DNA from: Heterobasidion occidentale
Taxonomy: Eukaryota; Basidiomycota; Agaricomycetes; Russulales; Bondarzewiaceae
Assembly (NCBI GenBank): GCA_039111635.1
Contig: JBCAQO010000009.1
Coordinates: forward strand, 248,001-312,000
Reading direction: 5' to 3'
DNA: 64,000 nucleotides
The notes under the pieces were generated by a model. The model saw only the letters and a program-made list of their open reading frames with translations, searched no databases and had not been told where the DNA came from. Both the position numbers and the translations under genes were made by a program. Shown here one piece after another: positions 12,137-24,105 of the stretch; the first letter of the stretch is position 1; every line of letters starts with the position of its first letter.

Positions 12137-12578
12137 TCCGAGAATCTTGTTTCCCTTTCTGGACGTCGTTAGTTATTGCTTGCCTCTGTCGTTTACACTG
12201 TCGATCTCATGTTACTACTGTGTACTTATCATTACTTCGCCGTGGCCTAACTCCCTATTGATATCGACATCTCTTCCGTCTGACATACAGCAATTGGTAC
12301 ATGACAGTCATACCTCGCTGTGGCAAAGACCGCGATGACCGATGAAATGATCAAACATTCTGACGTCACCAGAATTTAGCTCGGTCTGTACTCGTTCACA
12401 GGCACCCTCATTCTCATTTCGCAATTTGTGGACAAGGGAAGAATAAACTTGGGCGAATGGCCCCTCAAATCGAAAGGCGTCAATTCATGCAAAAACACAT
12501 CACAAATTTGAAGACGCAAAGACAAGAGTAACGATAGAGCAGCCCCTTGAGCATATAACAAAGAATTACTTCCTACCT
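12137..12578. other. Intergenic, convergent 3' ends
   Basis: Separates the 3' ends of the SPFH gene (+) and the ureohydrolase gene (-). No coding content recognised; probably untranslated regions. Confidence 0.45.
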
Positions 12579-14162
12579 TTATTTCGCAACAACGCCAAGG
12601 GGAGTTTTGGCCATAACACTGATGACTTCGAACAACACCTACAAAGCAAGACAAGTGTCAGATCAAGCGTAGAGCAAGGGAAGGCAGCCGGAGAACATGA
12701 CACTAACGTCAGCAGCAGCCATGGTCGTGAGTTCCGCGTTGGTATCGTATGCCGGGGCGACCTCGACAATATCGGCAGAAACGATTTTCAGACCATCGAG
12801 ACCGCGCAGAATTGTTCTCAATTCGCGAGTGGACCATCCGCCCGTCTCAGGCGTGCCGGTTGCAGGCGCAAAAGCGGGGTCGATTGAGTCAATCTAGTCG
12901 AAAGTGTCAACGATTATGAGTTCTATACGACTTGCAGAGCAGGCGGGACGTATGTACTAACATCGATAGAGAGATACACAGGCGAGTCGCCTACCGTCTC
13001 CCTGATTTTCTTGATGATGCCATCGGTACCTAAGGGAGAAGAGATGCGAGATCAACATGGAGGACTTGGTGATGGGACCACATGGTAAGTACGAACCAAT
13101 CGTGTCAATCTCCCTCGCCTCAATCCTCTGGAAGCCTGATTCGTCGTCATTGGCGTAGTCAGCTGGGCCAGAGAGCGTAGTTCGGATAGCGCCGTGCTGT
13201 ACAAAAGGAAAAACTAGGATCACCGAGTTCGACCAAATATGAAGAGACGAAATCGAAATCGAGGGAACTGTTGATACTTGCAATTGAGCTTCCGTTCTTG
13301 ATCAGGCCCTCCTGACTCGCCCAGTAGAAGTAAGTACCATGATTGATTGCCGCTTGGGAAGAGGGTGCACCGCCGAAGACTGAAGGCTTCCATGTGTCCA
13401 GATGAGAGTCGAAGTGGATGACAGAGATGGCACCATAGGCGGTATATATAGACCTCAGCAGCGGAAGGACGATAGTGTGGTCCCCCCCAAGGGTGACGAT
13501 CCTGGGGTGGTGCTTGCCATCTAAGGCGATGGGCTGCAGAGGCTGTCCCGTCAACGAATCGTTACCCAGCGGAGAAAAGGGCGTTCGGTGCAATAGTTCC
13601 TTGTGGCCATCCTCGATCTGCTTGATAGCATACGCGTTGTCGTATGGAGTCACGGGAATGTCGCCGCAGTCAACGATCTTCAGACCAGACTGGAAGGGGT
13701 TAACCTCGAGGGGAACGTTGTAACCTCCGTACAGAGTGAGTCGACGTGAGCCGGCGCGAATTCCGGCAGGCCCAAAGCGAGCTCCAGGTCTGTATGACGT
13801 CCCAGTGTCCTGGCATCGATAAGCATCGTCACATCGAAAGACATCACATGCACTTACAAATGGTGCTCCGAGGAATGCAATGTCGAAAGCGGCATCCTTC
13901 TCCTTGGTCAAACACTGCTGCCATGGAAGTCTTGCAAACGTTGTGATTCCAGAGAAAATGGAGTCCGCCGTGACTGGTGTAGAAAGCTTGAAAGAGTAGT
14001 TGGCAGACGGTACATGTGGACCTTACCGTCGTTGTCTCCAGGATAGAGCGCCTGATAGGGGAATCGGACATAGTCCAAGGGCATCTGATCGTCGTGGTCG
14101 TGGTCATGGGCAAAGGATGGCGATATAATCGCAAGAAGTAATATCACAATCTCGTTCTTCAT
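12579..14162 (-). CDS. Secreted agmatinase-like ureohydrolase
   Basis: Arginase/agmatinase-family binuclear manganese hydrolase, expected to cleave a guanidino compound (agmatine to putrescine, or a relative) and release urea. The start at 14162 gives an apparent signal peptide ([18 protein letters not shown]) followed by HDHDHDD. Family blocks: [76 protein letters not shown] and [17 protein letters not shown]. Metal-ligand positions are kept: GGDH, D-S-H-L-D (usually D-A-H-x-D) and D-I-D. Introns are short; the last exon reads [19 protein letters not shown] and stops at 12579. Substrate is inferred only; secreted fungal members also include guanidinobutyrase-like enzymes. Confidence 0.88.
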
Positions 14163-15098
14163 CGTATAAGAGGGGACGGGACGGTGGGGATTTTCGTTTG
14201 TCGAGGAGGTGGGGGTTTTTATGCCAAAATCTGCTCAAACATAAGCCTGAGCGTGTAGGAGGATGACGGTATTCCACACCTCATGACCGATGTTTTATTA
14301 TCGGAATGCCGAGGACCGATGAGGCGACCGGTTCTTTATCACAGGAGCTCACAGGAGTTGAATTCTTGTCTGCCTTGAGGTGATCGAGGACCGCCTTATC
14401 AGTCGGTACAGACATGATAAGACTCAATCCATGAAAAATTTCCCGAACCCCGAAATGCCCTGAGACGCCCCAACCTTACCATTTCCTCGTAAAGGGTCAT
14501 CACGAGCTGTTGTGAACCGCAGTGTGACCGAAGAACATCAAGGTCATGACAAGGGAGGCGCTCACATGGCAGGACATTGGGATGAAAGGGCCATGAGATC
14601 CGTTCATCTCTGGCACTAGCTGTGGACCAAGTCCTGCGAAAAAGAGACGAGCGAGGGAATTCTCCATCCGCGGCTACACTAGGTGCACAGCGCGCATTAT
14701 CTGAGAGACAGTATTGCATCGGATGTATAGCTGATTTTGATCTGTTAGAGATAAGATAGCATTTCAATTCGACCGGGTGTCGGAGTCCCATGTTCGGGTT
14801 GAGAAGAACTTGTCCCAGATGAGGGACCGATGACGGCCTTGAGGCGAGGCATTCGGATGGATGGTTACCCTATCGAGTGACTTCATGTCCAAGATAGCTT
14901 CCTCAGGCGTTCCTTCAGGGTCCGCACTGACCCTCTCGCCTTAAAACAAGGGTGTGCATCGTATCACGGGCTACAGCGCATGTGGATGCATAAGCGCACA
15001 TGAGTCGCTGACGGAACCTGGAGCTAAACGGAGTGGACCAAGCCTGCGGATCGATAGGAGAAAGAATTATGAGAGAAGAACATATAAAGGGTTGCGTT
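14163..15098. other. Divergent intergenic region
   Basis: Between the ureohydrolase start (-) and the MATE transporter start (+); holds both promoters. A minus-strand open frame at 14791-14399 shows no recognisable protein. Confidence 0.45.
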
Positions 15099-17214
15099 AT
15101 GTTGAATGCTGTCGAGGAAGACATGGCTTCGACTGCTGAAGCAGATGAGAGGGCGACTTTGCTTGACGCCAGCAGGCGAGCGCCAATTCCAACCTACGAA
15201 GCCAATCCCGAAGGAGAAACCCGTCGCCAACCGGGTGGCGCCATTTCATTCGAATTTCTTGCCCTTCTCAAACACTCTTACCCTGGTATGCTTGCATTCC
15301 TCATCTATCGTTGCCACTGACAATGGCCATCGTACAGTCATCCTTTCATATATCCTACAAAACTCGATCCAGACTATCTCCATCTTGATCGCTGGTTATC
15401 TTGGCTCCAATGAGCTTTCAGTCGCCGCCTTTTCGCTCATGCTGGCATTCGTAACTGGCGAGTACTCGACTTTTGACACACTTTTCCCTGCATGATCCCA
15501 CGTCTATGATTGTATAGGATGGTGTGTTGCACTGGGAGGCACAACAGCTCTCGATACCTTGGGTTCTCAGGCTTTCACTGGAGGAAAACATTCTGCCGAC
15601 TTATCTATTCACTTTCAACGATGTGTCCTGCTCTTATGGATCCTCTTCATACCTGTCGGCATTCTCTGGGCCAAGTCCTCCTCTATTCTACTGTATCTTG
15701 GTCAGGATGTCAATCTGTCTCATGATACTGAGCGTTATCTGCGCATTCTACTATATGGTGCCCCCGGATATATTGCCTTTGAAAGTCTGAAAAAATATCT
15801 CCAATGCCAAGGTCAGCAACTGTCGCTCCAGTATCTTGATTCATCATTACAATTATTTTTCAGGGATTATGGCCTTGTCTACTATTGTTCTGTGCATTGT
15901 CTCCCCTGTCAATGTCTTTCTGAACATTGTCCTCATTCACTACACGCCGCTTCGACTCTGGGGTTCTGCCGTGGCGCTGTCGATAACTTATTGGCTTTCG
16001 TTTGGGATTTTGGCACTCTTTACGATCTATAGTCCAGTTCACAATCGCAACAAAACCTGGGGAGGTATACATTTACGCGCAGTATTCGAATTTCAAAGCT
16101 GTGTGCTTTTTTTAAAATTGGCTCTTCCTGGGATTCTTATGGTCGGCACAGAGTGGTGCGTTTGGATTCAATATGTCCAAAGAATTCTCTGGGGGCTCCA
16201 ACTTATTCGAATTTAGGGCTGCTTTTGAGATAGTCGCGTTAGCCGCGGGACGACTTGGGCATGTTTCCCTGGCTGCTCAGTCCGTGATAATGACCACAGA
16301 TCAAAGTAAGTCGCACTCACATCAGAACGTCTGCATTGCTTACGGATGCTCTATGCACCTTCTGTATTTAGTTCTCAATACGATACCCTTCGGCATCGGT
16401 AATTGATCATCAACCAATCATCGCTTTCCCTGTCTTATAGTATTTTCCAGGAGTAGCGGCTTCTATACGTGTTGGGAACCTGATCGGATCCAAAGATGCC
16501 CCCGGCGCCAAACTTGCAGGACACATGTCGGCCTACATGAGCGTTATCGCTGGCTCTATCGTGATGGTGGTGCTGATATGTTCCAAAGATGTATACTTTT
16601 CAACTCCGTCATGATGGGCGCGACGCTCACCCTGTTCATTTCCAGGTCTATGGTTATATCTTTAGCGACGAAGAAGAGGTCATTCGGCTTGTCAGTCAAA
16701 TCATGCCATTAGTGGCTTCTTTCCAGGTACGCCCAGCGCTCCTCGTTCGCAATATAGCTCCCTGGGGCGCTTCTGAGTGATCTGGGGTTTCGTAGATTGC
16801 AGATGGCTTAGCTGGATCCTGTGGTGGTGTGCTGCGTGGACAAGGTATATCCGAAACATCTGATCTCTCTACCACACACTCAAGTCGAATTTTCAAGGCC
16901 GTCAGCATCTAGGAGCATTGTTTAACATCATTGCGTACTATATTCTGGCTCTGCCTATTGGAATCTCATTGGCTTTTCGCCATGGTCTCGGACTCCAGGG
17001 ACTTTGGATCGGTGCGTGATGCGCTATGCGCCTTCCGTAATAACGGATTCCGATCATATTCATTTCTTTAGGTCAAGTTGTGGCGCTCTTCCTCGTTGGT
17101 TTAGGCGAATACTTCGTTGTTTGGCTTGGTACAGATTGGGAGAAAGAAGTCCAGAAAGGTGTTGAACGAAACAACAGGGGAACGATTGATCAAGGGTACG
17201 CCACTTTCGAATGA
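15099..17214 (+). CDS. MATE-family efflux transporter
   Basis: Multidrug and toxin extrusion antiporter of the fungal MATE type, expected to have 12 membrane helices and to export organic cations or metabolites in exchange for protons or sodium. Start is uncertain (in-frame ATGs at 15069, 15099, 15123). Exons give, in order: [52 protein letters not shown] (the hallmark A-L-D-T-L-x-x-Q-A-F/Y-G motif), [79 protein letters not shown] and [16 protein letters not shown]. At least eight short introns; all junctions tested keep the frame. The stop at 17212-17214 lies 115 bp from the 3' end of the convergent sugar transporter. Confidence 0.9.
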
Positions 17215-17328
17215 GAAGGTATAATTACAGTAAATGAGTTATGTTAGCTGTGTATAGTGATAACTAGAGCTGATTCTATCAGTATACAATACGGTGGGCG
17301 GAGGGATTAGGACAATGCGCTGGTACGC

Positions 17329-19569
17329 TCATGACTTGTCTTGCATGCTGTCTTTCTCCTTTTCCATGATCTCCACGTCTTTCGCGACTATCCTCTTCTC
17401 TACGGTTCTTCCGCCTTTACTTGACCACACGCCGCCTGTGATTCCACCCTTTTCGAAGATGTGGTCGATATCCTCCAACTCCAAGCCTTTTGTCTCTGGG
17501 AAGAACGCGTATACAAGTGGGACCCATAGTGCGTTCGTAATGGCGAATATGATAAAAACTTTCCAGTTGATGTTGGCTATCGCTGGGGGTGTCATCTCAA
17601 CCACGGCAAAGACGCACATCCAGTTGAAGAACGATGCGATGGCGGAGCCTCGTGAACGGATACGCGTCGTAGTGATCTGAACAGTTGATTAGCTCATGTT
17701 GCTGAGACAGGTCAACGGTGATTGACAAACCTCGGCAGGATACAGCCACGGGATTGGCAGATATCCTATTCCGAGGAAGATTTGGAAGATAAACACGAAG
17801 GCCGTCGCACCGTACGCGGCGTTTGTCGAGCCTGTTGACAACAAAATTGACACGATGATGAAGCATAGAGATTGTCCAGTCGCGGAAATCATCAACAAAG
17901 GTCTTCTGCCGAATCGGTCTACAGTCTAGTACAGAGGTAGACGTTCAGTATTCGCTCTCATATAATACCAACTTTGCTTACCCAGAGGGGAATAAATGAC
18001 GCAACCATGTACGTGCATGCTGTCCCACCGCCAAGGAGAAGTGACAAGTTACGTGACAAGCCCATGGTGTTCTGATACACAATCGGTGCGAGATAGCTGA
18101 GAGAATATGAGCAATGGACGATCGCATAAAGGCATCTGCGTACTTGATCATATTCGCTCTAAATCCAGATGTGAGCCCTTTTCTCGAAAAGATCAAAGAT
18201 GAGATAAACGTACCCCGTAAATTGCTGCATAACGTTCACGCCCACGCACAGACATATTCTTCTGAAGTTCCCCAAGGGCCCTCCTTCGAGCAGCTCGCGA
18301 TAGCGGAAAGGACCTGGGAAGGCATAAGGAATCGCATGCTGATAATAAGGCGCGGTGCATACCTCCAGCACTCTCTTGCATCAGTGACACTTCAATTTCT
18401 TTCTTCTTCTCGAGAACTTCTGGGTCGTCTAACTCTTTATCCTCCAGTTGGGCTAATATCCTTGTGCCCTCCTCTATCCTACCGCGCGCGATGAGCCAAC
18501 GGGGAGAATCCGGGAGGACCATTCCTTGGAGAAGAAGGCAAACCGCAAAGAATGCTTGAAAGCCTGTGGACCAAGCAACGAATCAGCGGTCAAAATAGGT
18601 CGACTCATCGCTCATAAAGAGACCACATATACATACCGATCGGAAGACGCCATTGAACAGGTCCGTTGACGAACGACATGCCGTAGTCCAGCCAATATGC
18701 CTAAAGATGGTCCAGAGTAAGTGTACGGAGTTGAATCAAAACACTCAGTACCTACTATGACAAGCCCAACGATAGTGATAGTCGAGTTGAGACACACCAA
18801 AGAGCCGCGAATATGAGCTCCACAAGTTTCGGATTGGTATACAGGGATGGAAGACGAATTGAAGCCATTGCCCTGTGAAAATCGAAGCCTGTCAATAGAA
18901 TGCGGATACGTATAGAAACATGGACTCACGATGCCAGTCACGATTCGTCCGACATATAGCTGGGCCCTTGTTGTCGAGCTCGTAAGGATTGCCTGCACGG
19001 CGCGATCTGAGCATGTAAAGAGCGTCGAGCTTGATGGAAGACTTACGGTACCAATAATCATGGTGATTGCGCCAGCCATAATCATCCTCTTTCTCCCAAT
19101 GCGTTCTCCGAATACAAATACAAAAAGGCTTCCCACTGCACAGCCTATATCCTGGATACCTCGTACGTTAACTTATGACTGTCACGTAAAAACCATCCAA
19201 CTCACGTATATCGCGACCTACAGCGCCAAAAGATTACTTGAATTAAGAGCGATATCATGGTATCAAATTGACAACTCACTATCGTTCCCTGCGTCGTAGG
19301 GTTTGGATTTCCAAAGTCGCGCCCAAACTGATTATCGGCACCGACCTAAACGTGCGAGAACGAGTTGGCAACCATTCACGCGTAGATACGAGGCGGGGCG
19401 CACAATACCAGACATCACGCCTTGGTCGTAACCTAGTAATAAGAATCCCTGGCAGCAGCATGCTAGTCATAAAAAGGTCAAAAACATGAATATACTGGAG
19501 GGAGATGGTATTCGACGAACCTGTGATGGCAATGACCAACCACTTCCCTCGAAGGGATGTCGTATACAT
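17329..19569 (-). CDS. MFS sugar transporter
   Basis: Major facilitator superfamily, sugar porter family, twelve membrane helices. The start at 19569 gives MYTTSLRGKWLVIAITGS, then an exon GFLLLGYDQGVMS, the family's G-Y-D-x-G-V/M-M/L-S motif in helix 1. Other hallmarks: GERIGRKRMIMAGAITMIIG (G-x-x-x-D/E-R-x-G-R-K/R loop), PRWLIARGR (PESPRWL-type), ALNPYL-type loop region, LGIGYLPIPWLYPAE (helix 10 motif) and FFPETKGLELEDIDHIFEKG (P-E-T-K-G). Ends at 17329. It is transcribed divergently from the L-rhamnonate dehydratase gene, 591 bp start to start, so uptake of L-rhamnose or a related sugar is a reasonable guess from context only. Confidence 0.88.
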
Positions 19570-20160
19570 CCCGAGTCAGTTGGCTGGGATTGTCGACAGA
19601 CGTGGAGATGACTGTGTGCGAGAAGCTAGAGGAGGCCCGAAAATTGTAGAAGGCATGGGGACTATTTGGAGGATGCGGCTAGGATGAACACATGATGACC
19701 GCCAGGGGAAATGGTTGCGCCCTTGCGTTGCGGTAAATGGCATTCCTGGTCATGGGCCCCAGAAGACAAGACGCTAAAGCTCAGAGTTTCGTAAGAAGAT
19801 ATGAGGGGTAGAGTCACTGAGGGTCGGAGAAGGCCGAGAAATGCGGGGGAAGCCAGAGCCGCGGAACTTTGAATCGAGCGTGATCAAGTCCCCACGGCCC
19901 GCTGGCGAGCGACAAGGCCAACTCGACCATCATTTGCAGTTCGTCCCGCAGCTGCTCAAATCTCTACCTCGTTCAGCTGATCCTTTCTGTCGGCCCGCTT
20001 TTTCCCTTCAGTCTTCCCACAATCTTCTTTTCAGCGCAAAAACATCGACCCATAGTCCCACTGTCAGCTGACGACATCATTATCTCGTCTAAAAACCTCT
20101 TATGGAGCTGAGGGAACTCGAAATCTCGCGTTGGCTTCGAGACGTTTATTTCCCGTAGTA
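19570..20160. promoter_or_regulatory. Shared divergent region of sugar transporter and L-rhamnonate dehydratase
   Basis: 591 bp between the start codons of two divergent genes whose products could act in one catabolic route. The layout suggests, but does not show, co-regulation by the substrate. No specific operator was identified by eye. Confidence 0.45.
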
Positions 20161-21665
20161 ATGTCACCATCTTTGTTTCCTACTATCACCAAGGTCAAAA
20201 CATACCTGGTTGGAGGGGTATGTCCCAATTGTTGTATGATCGCTACTCTCAAACCTCTAAAGTTATGCCTCTAGGAAGGCGATGGCGCGGATTATCACTC
20301 GCAGAGCCGAGGGCATTGGATCATTGATAGTGCGATAGCAAATCCTATGTGCGCTTGTTCGCCCTTTTCCACCCTGTTCTGGCTTACACAAACGCAGGTC
20401 TCGCTACTCAAACTACAAGACTTCCCGCGTTCAATGGGGCATCATCCTCGGTTCTTTCTGCATTGAGATCCATGCATCGGATGGCACAATAGGGTTTGCG
20501 ACAGGTCTCGGCGGGCCGCCTGCCTGCTGGCTCGTGCACGCTCACTTCAAGCGCTTCCTCATCGACGCTGATCCTCGCGACACCAACATGCTTTGGGACC
20601 AGATGTATCGCGCGTCGATGTTCTACGGGCGCAAGGGCTTTGCCATCACCGTCATATCTTGCATCGATTTGGCCATTTGGGACTTGCTGGGCAAGATTCG
20701 GGGCGAGCCAGTTTACAAGCTCATCGGAGGTCGTACCAAGGAGTTTCTGAGTCTCTACTCCACCGGGCCGTTGCCCGCAGAAGCGAAGAGATTAGGATTC
20801 TGGGGTGGCAAGGTGCCGCTGCCGTATGGTCCTGAAGAGCCTGGAGGCTTGAAGAAGAATTTCGACTTTCTTGCAGAGCACCGTCGTGCTGTAGGACCAG
20901 ACTATCCTATCATGGTCTGTATCATCCCATTACGGTTATTTCTTGATCTTATCAGATTTACAGGTCGATTGCTACATGAGCCTCAATGTGCAATACGCAA
21001 TCGAGTTGGCGACTAAGTGCCAGTCACTCGACATTGAATGGTGGGAAGAGGTTCTACATCCAGACGACGAGGATGGGTTTAAACGCTTGAAATCTGCTCT
21101 TCCGCACATTAAATGGACAACGGGCGAGGTGCGTTTCTCTCGTCAAATCTTACTTGTCTCTTCACTTAACGTCTTTGTATCCATTTGTTATATAGCACGA
21201 GTACACACGATATGGATTCCGCAAGTTGATTGAAACCCGCTCGATTGACATCCTACAACCGGACGTGACATGGGTTGGCGGCTTAACCGAACTTCTCAAG
21301 ATCAGCGCGCATGCAGCCGCGTACGACATTCCTGTCGTCCCACACGCGTCAAGTGCCTATAGCTATCACTTTGCTTTGAGCCAGACCAACACGCCGTTTG
21401 CCGAGGTATGTAGTTATTCCATGCCTTAGTTTCTTTCACTCGGCTGACGAGGCCGTGGTTGTAGATTGTGTGCAATGCGCCCGACGGGAAGTCGGTGCAA
21501 CCTCCGTTCGGAAACTTGTTCCTCAACGAACCGTTGCCTCTGAATGGGCGGATAGAAGCTGAGGCACTTAATAAACCTGGTTTCGGATTAGAGCTCAATC
21601 CCGAGGTCAAGCTCGTTGAATTCGACGAGGCCTCGTGGAATGTGGGTCCTCCCACGAGTGTATAA
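20161..21665 (+). CDS. LRA3: L-rhamnonate dehydratase (enolase superfamily)
   Basis: Mandelate racemase/enolase-superfamily enzyme converting L-rhamnonate to 2-keto-3-deoxy-L-rhamnonate, third step of the non-phosphorylating fungal L-rhamnose pathway. Exon 1 (20161-20217) reads MSPSLFPTITKVKTYLVGG; exon 2 starts at 20275 with EGDGADYHSQSRGHWI. Further blocks: SRYSNYKTSRVQWGI, GFATGLGGPPACWLVHAHFK, FYGRKGFAITVISCIDLAIW, DLLGKIRGEPVYKLIGGRTK, MVDCYMSLN, DIEWWEEVLHPDDEDGF, the RhmD-type motif TTGEHEYTRYGFRKLI, ILQPDVTWVGGLTEL and IPVVPHASSAYSYHFA. The expected Mg ligands (Asp of DCY, Glu of WWEE, Glu of TGEHE) and the catalytic His in VPHAS are all present. Frame intact to the stop at 21665. Symbol assigned by yeast LRA nomenclature. 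Confidence 0.92.
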
Positions 21666-22375
21666 GGAAGGGTCGAATGTACGTTGTGTTTTGTGTCATT
21701 GATTTGATTAACGGCTCCGTGCAGACATGTTCATATCTCATAGAATTCAGCGCATTTCCATTGTACATGTGTCTAGAGATCCGCTTTACGTCCGTAGCAA
21801 GCTATCGGGAATATTGCGCGATCAGGCTTCTAAAGCCGATCGTCCCTCCCATTTTCTTCCTTGTGCTCGCCCGAATGAAACACGTCGTCGGCGTAGACGC
21901 AGACGACGGGCATACCAAAGAGCTGTTGCTGGTTCTTGTAATCGCTGTCTACTCCAGTGTCGGTACGTACATCTCAATCTTATTCCTGGCTGGAATCAAG
22001 CGCCGTTTTCGGGTCTTCGCCTTCCATGTTATCGAGGCATGTGTTGAAGCACGAGGCTTCGTGAGAACTCTTCGCAACTCTGAACGCCCTCTGACCACCC
22101 GCTCAACCTACTCCTGCCCACTCGTCGTACCCTTTCCCCATTGCACTTCTGAGCAACCAGTTTTGAAGTACTTATAATCTGCCATCGCCTCGTGAGTGAA
22201 TAGATAGCAACTTCCGTGGGTGTGCTCACTGTAGCTTAGGACATCATCGCAAACTATATTTTCATGACTACATGGCCCATGCAAGTGTACGTGCTTATCG
22301 CTCAATGCCTCTCTCAGTGCCCGTTCAACAACGAAACTTGCATACAGCGCGGTCGATCTGCTGATACCGAAGTCG
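21666..22375. other. Intergenic, nothing recognised
   Basis: 3' flank of the dehydratase gene. A plus-strand open frame (21635-22177) overlaps it but has no recognisable domain and is probably chance. Confidence 0.4.
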
Positions 22376-24105
22376 ATGAATGATCACCATACCATTCAAT
22401 TACGCGAATCGAGGAGCATAACCTGTCTTTCTTCCCTGCCCCCCGAAATCATTTCCAACATCTTCTTATTCTGCGACTGCAGAGACAGGCATTCGTTCGA
22501 AATCGTGAAAGCTCCTTTGATTTTCACTCGCGTGTGTAGGTCGTGGCATGCAATCGCGTATTCAATCCCATCATTATGGTCAAACATGCGTCTGCCATCC
22601 CTACCCTCAAAGGCGTTGAAGGCGAATTCATTCTTTCGTGCATTGGACAACTGGCTCTCACTGTCTGATGCCACATGACGGTCTTCGTAATGTCCTGGCC
22701 GTTGCCAATAATATCGAAAGTCTCACCTTGACTTCCATGGCCTCCACTTACGATATCCTCAACCATTTGGTTTTTGGCTTCTCGCCTACTGGTCTATTGA
22801 TATGGGGACAGAACACGAATTTGTCTGATCTGACCGTCATTCCAGATTGGGAGCTTGACTCTCGTCAATCTTGGGACGAGGACGAGGACGACGAGGATTA
22901 CAATGTGGAATTTTAGAGGCAATATTGCAAGCAGTTGGTGGACGTGGTTGAGTCTCGCAGAACCATTCCTGACGATGCGCATTGCAGTGACGGGGGGAAC
23001 ATCGCTGAATTGCGTACCATTGGAATTGATTTAGAATTTTGGCGGACCGCGGAGCAACTTGGGGCCATCGAGTACAGCCGTCTGGAAGGCTGGCAGGATA
23101 CTATGCTGGGACCGGAGTTGAACAGGTGTTAGCCTTTCTGGCTGCCCTGTGCTTGCACAGCCTCCAATTACTATAAAATTAGTGTGAATACCTGACCAAA
23201 TGTCTCAATTTTATGATGATGTTTTTTTCATGATTATTGAAAGCGAGGAAAAAGCGTCGGGCAGTGACCGAGGAGGGAGAGTCGAAAAACGACATAGACC
23301 CCGGAGTTGAACGATTCATCCGAGACTTCAGTCACACTGAGTCACGCTTGCCGATTAGAAGTCCGACGGCTTGCAGCCCAGGACCCCTGCAAGAGGTCTG
23401 CTGCCGGAGCACGTCGGAGCTTCATAAAAAGTCACCTCTCCGAGGCCAAAGTCACTTTGCCCACCCTCTTGTGCTGAGATTTTATTTTGAGCATGTACTC
23501 CCTACTGATCACTCTCGGATTTTTTTCACAGAATGTTCATTTACATATATTACCTGGTCCCTTTTTTACATGAGGTTCAGAATACATGATCGGTCGGATC
23601 TGGGCTCATTATCGCAGCAGAGACTCAAAATTGCATCTTATTTCTCTCTCCTGCTCCATGCGCTTGTTTAGGAAGTCTGAAAAAATGCACAGCTAAACTA
23701 GACATACATGCAAACATACTTGAATATTTACAGAGCTGCTCCTTTGATAGGGGAGAAGTTAAATCGAAAGTTCACTACTGGTTCACTGTTCAACTCCGGT
23801 CCCAGCATAGTACTATGTCTCTGATGCCTTACGGGAAGTATCCTGACCGAACAGACGATATATTCAACGACCTTTCAAAGTCAGTTGGCGTTCCAATCCG
23901 CATACCCATTTTTCGCCTGCGGCTAGCGGCGGCTATTAATTCGTCACTTCTTTTAGGATCAACTCTAAATTTGGCCTCAAATTCGACAGACTATTTTCTT
24001 TATTCGGATGGTGAATCTGGATTCCATCGAATTATATCAAGTACACATGTACACGCCATCACCGTCGTTCTCGTGATACGGTCATTAGGACAAGACGATC
24101 AGTAG
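22376..24105 (+). pseudogene. Decayed F-box gene interrupted by an inverted-repeat element
   Basis: The first open part (22376-22678) holds a normal F-box: LSSLPPEIISNIFLFC and FTRVCRSWHAIAYSIPSLWS. The frame is then lost; a second frame (22638-22916) resumes with leucine-rich sequence and an acidic DEDEDDEDY stretch, hits an in-frame TAG at 22914-22916, and continues to 23100. There a 710-bp element is inserted. If the element and one TA are removed, the frame passes straight on (EGWQDT-MSLMPYGKYPDRT) to about 24105. The middle part of a usual F-box/leucine-rich protein seems to be missing. The multiple breaks make this a pseudogene; the continuity across the insertion is my inference. Confidence 0.6.
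23101..23810. mobile_element. 710-bp non-autonomous DNA element with 25-bp terminal inverted repeats
   Basis: Both ends carry the same 25-bp sequence in inverted orientation, perfect over 25 bases and starting CTATGCTGGG. Each end is flanked by TA (23099-23100 and 23811-23812), the target-site duplication of Tc1/mariner-type elements. A partial copy of the inner end (CCGGAGTTGAAC) recurs at about 23304. The interior has only a 144-codon open frame (23237-23671) with no transposase motif, so the element looks like a MITE-type deletion derivative that depends on another element. Family assignment rests on the TA duplication alone. Confidence 0.8.
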
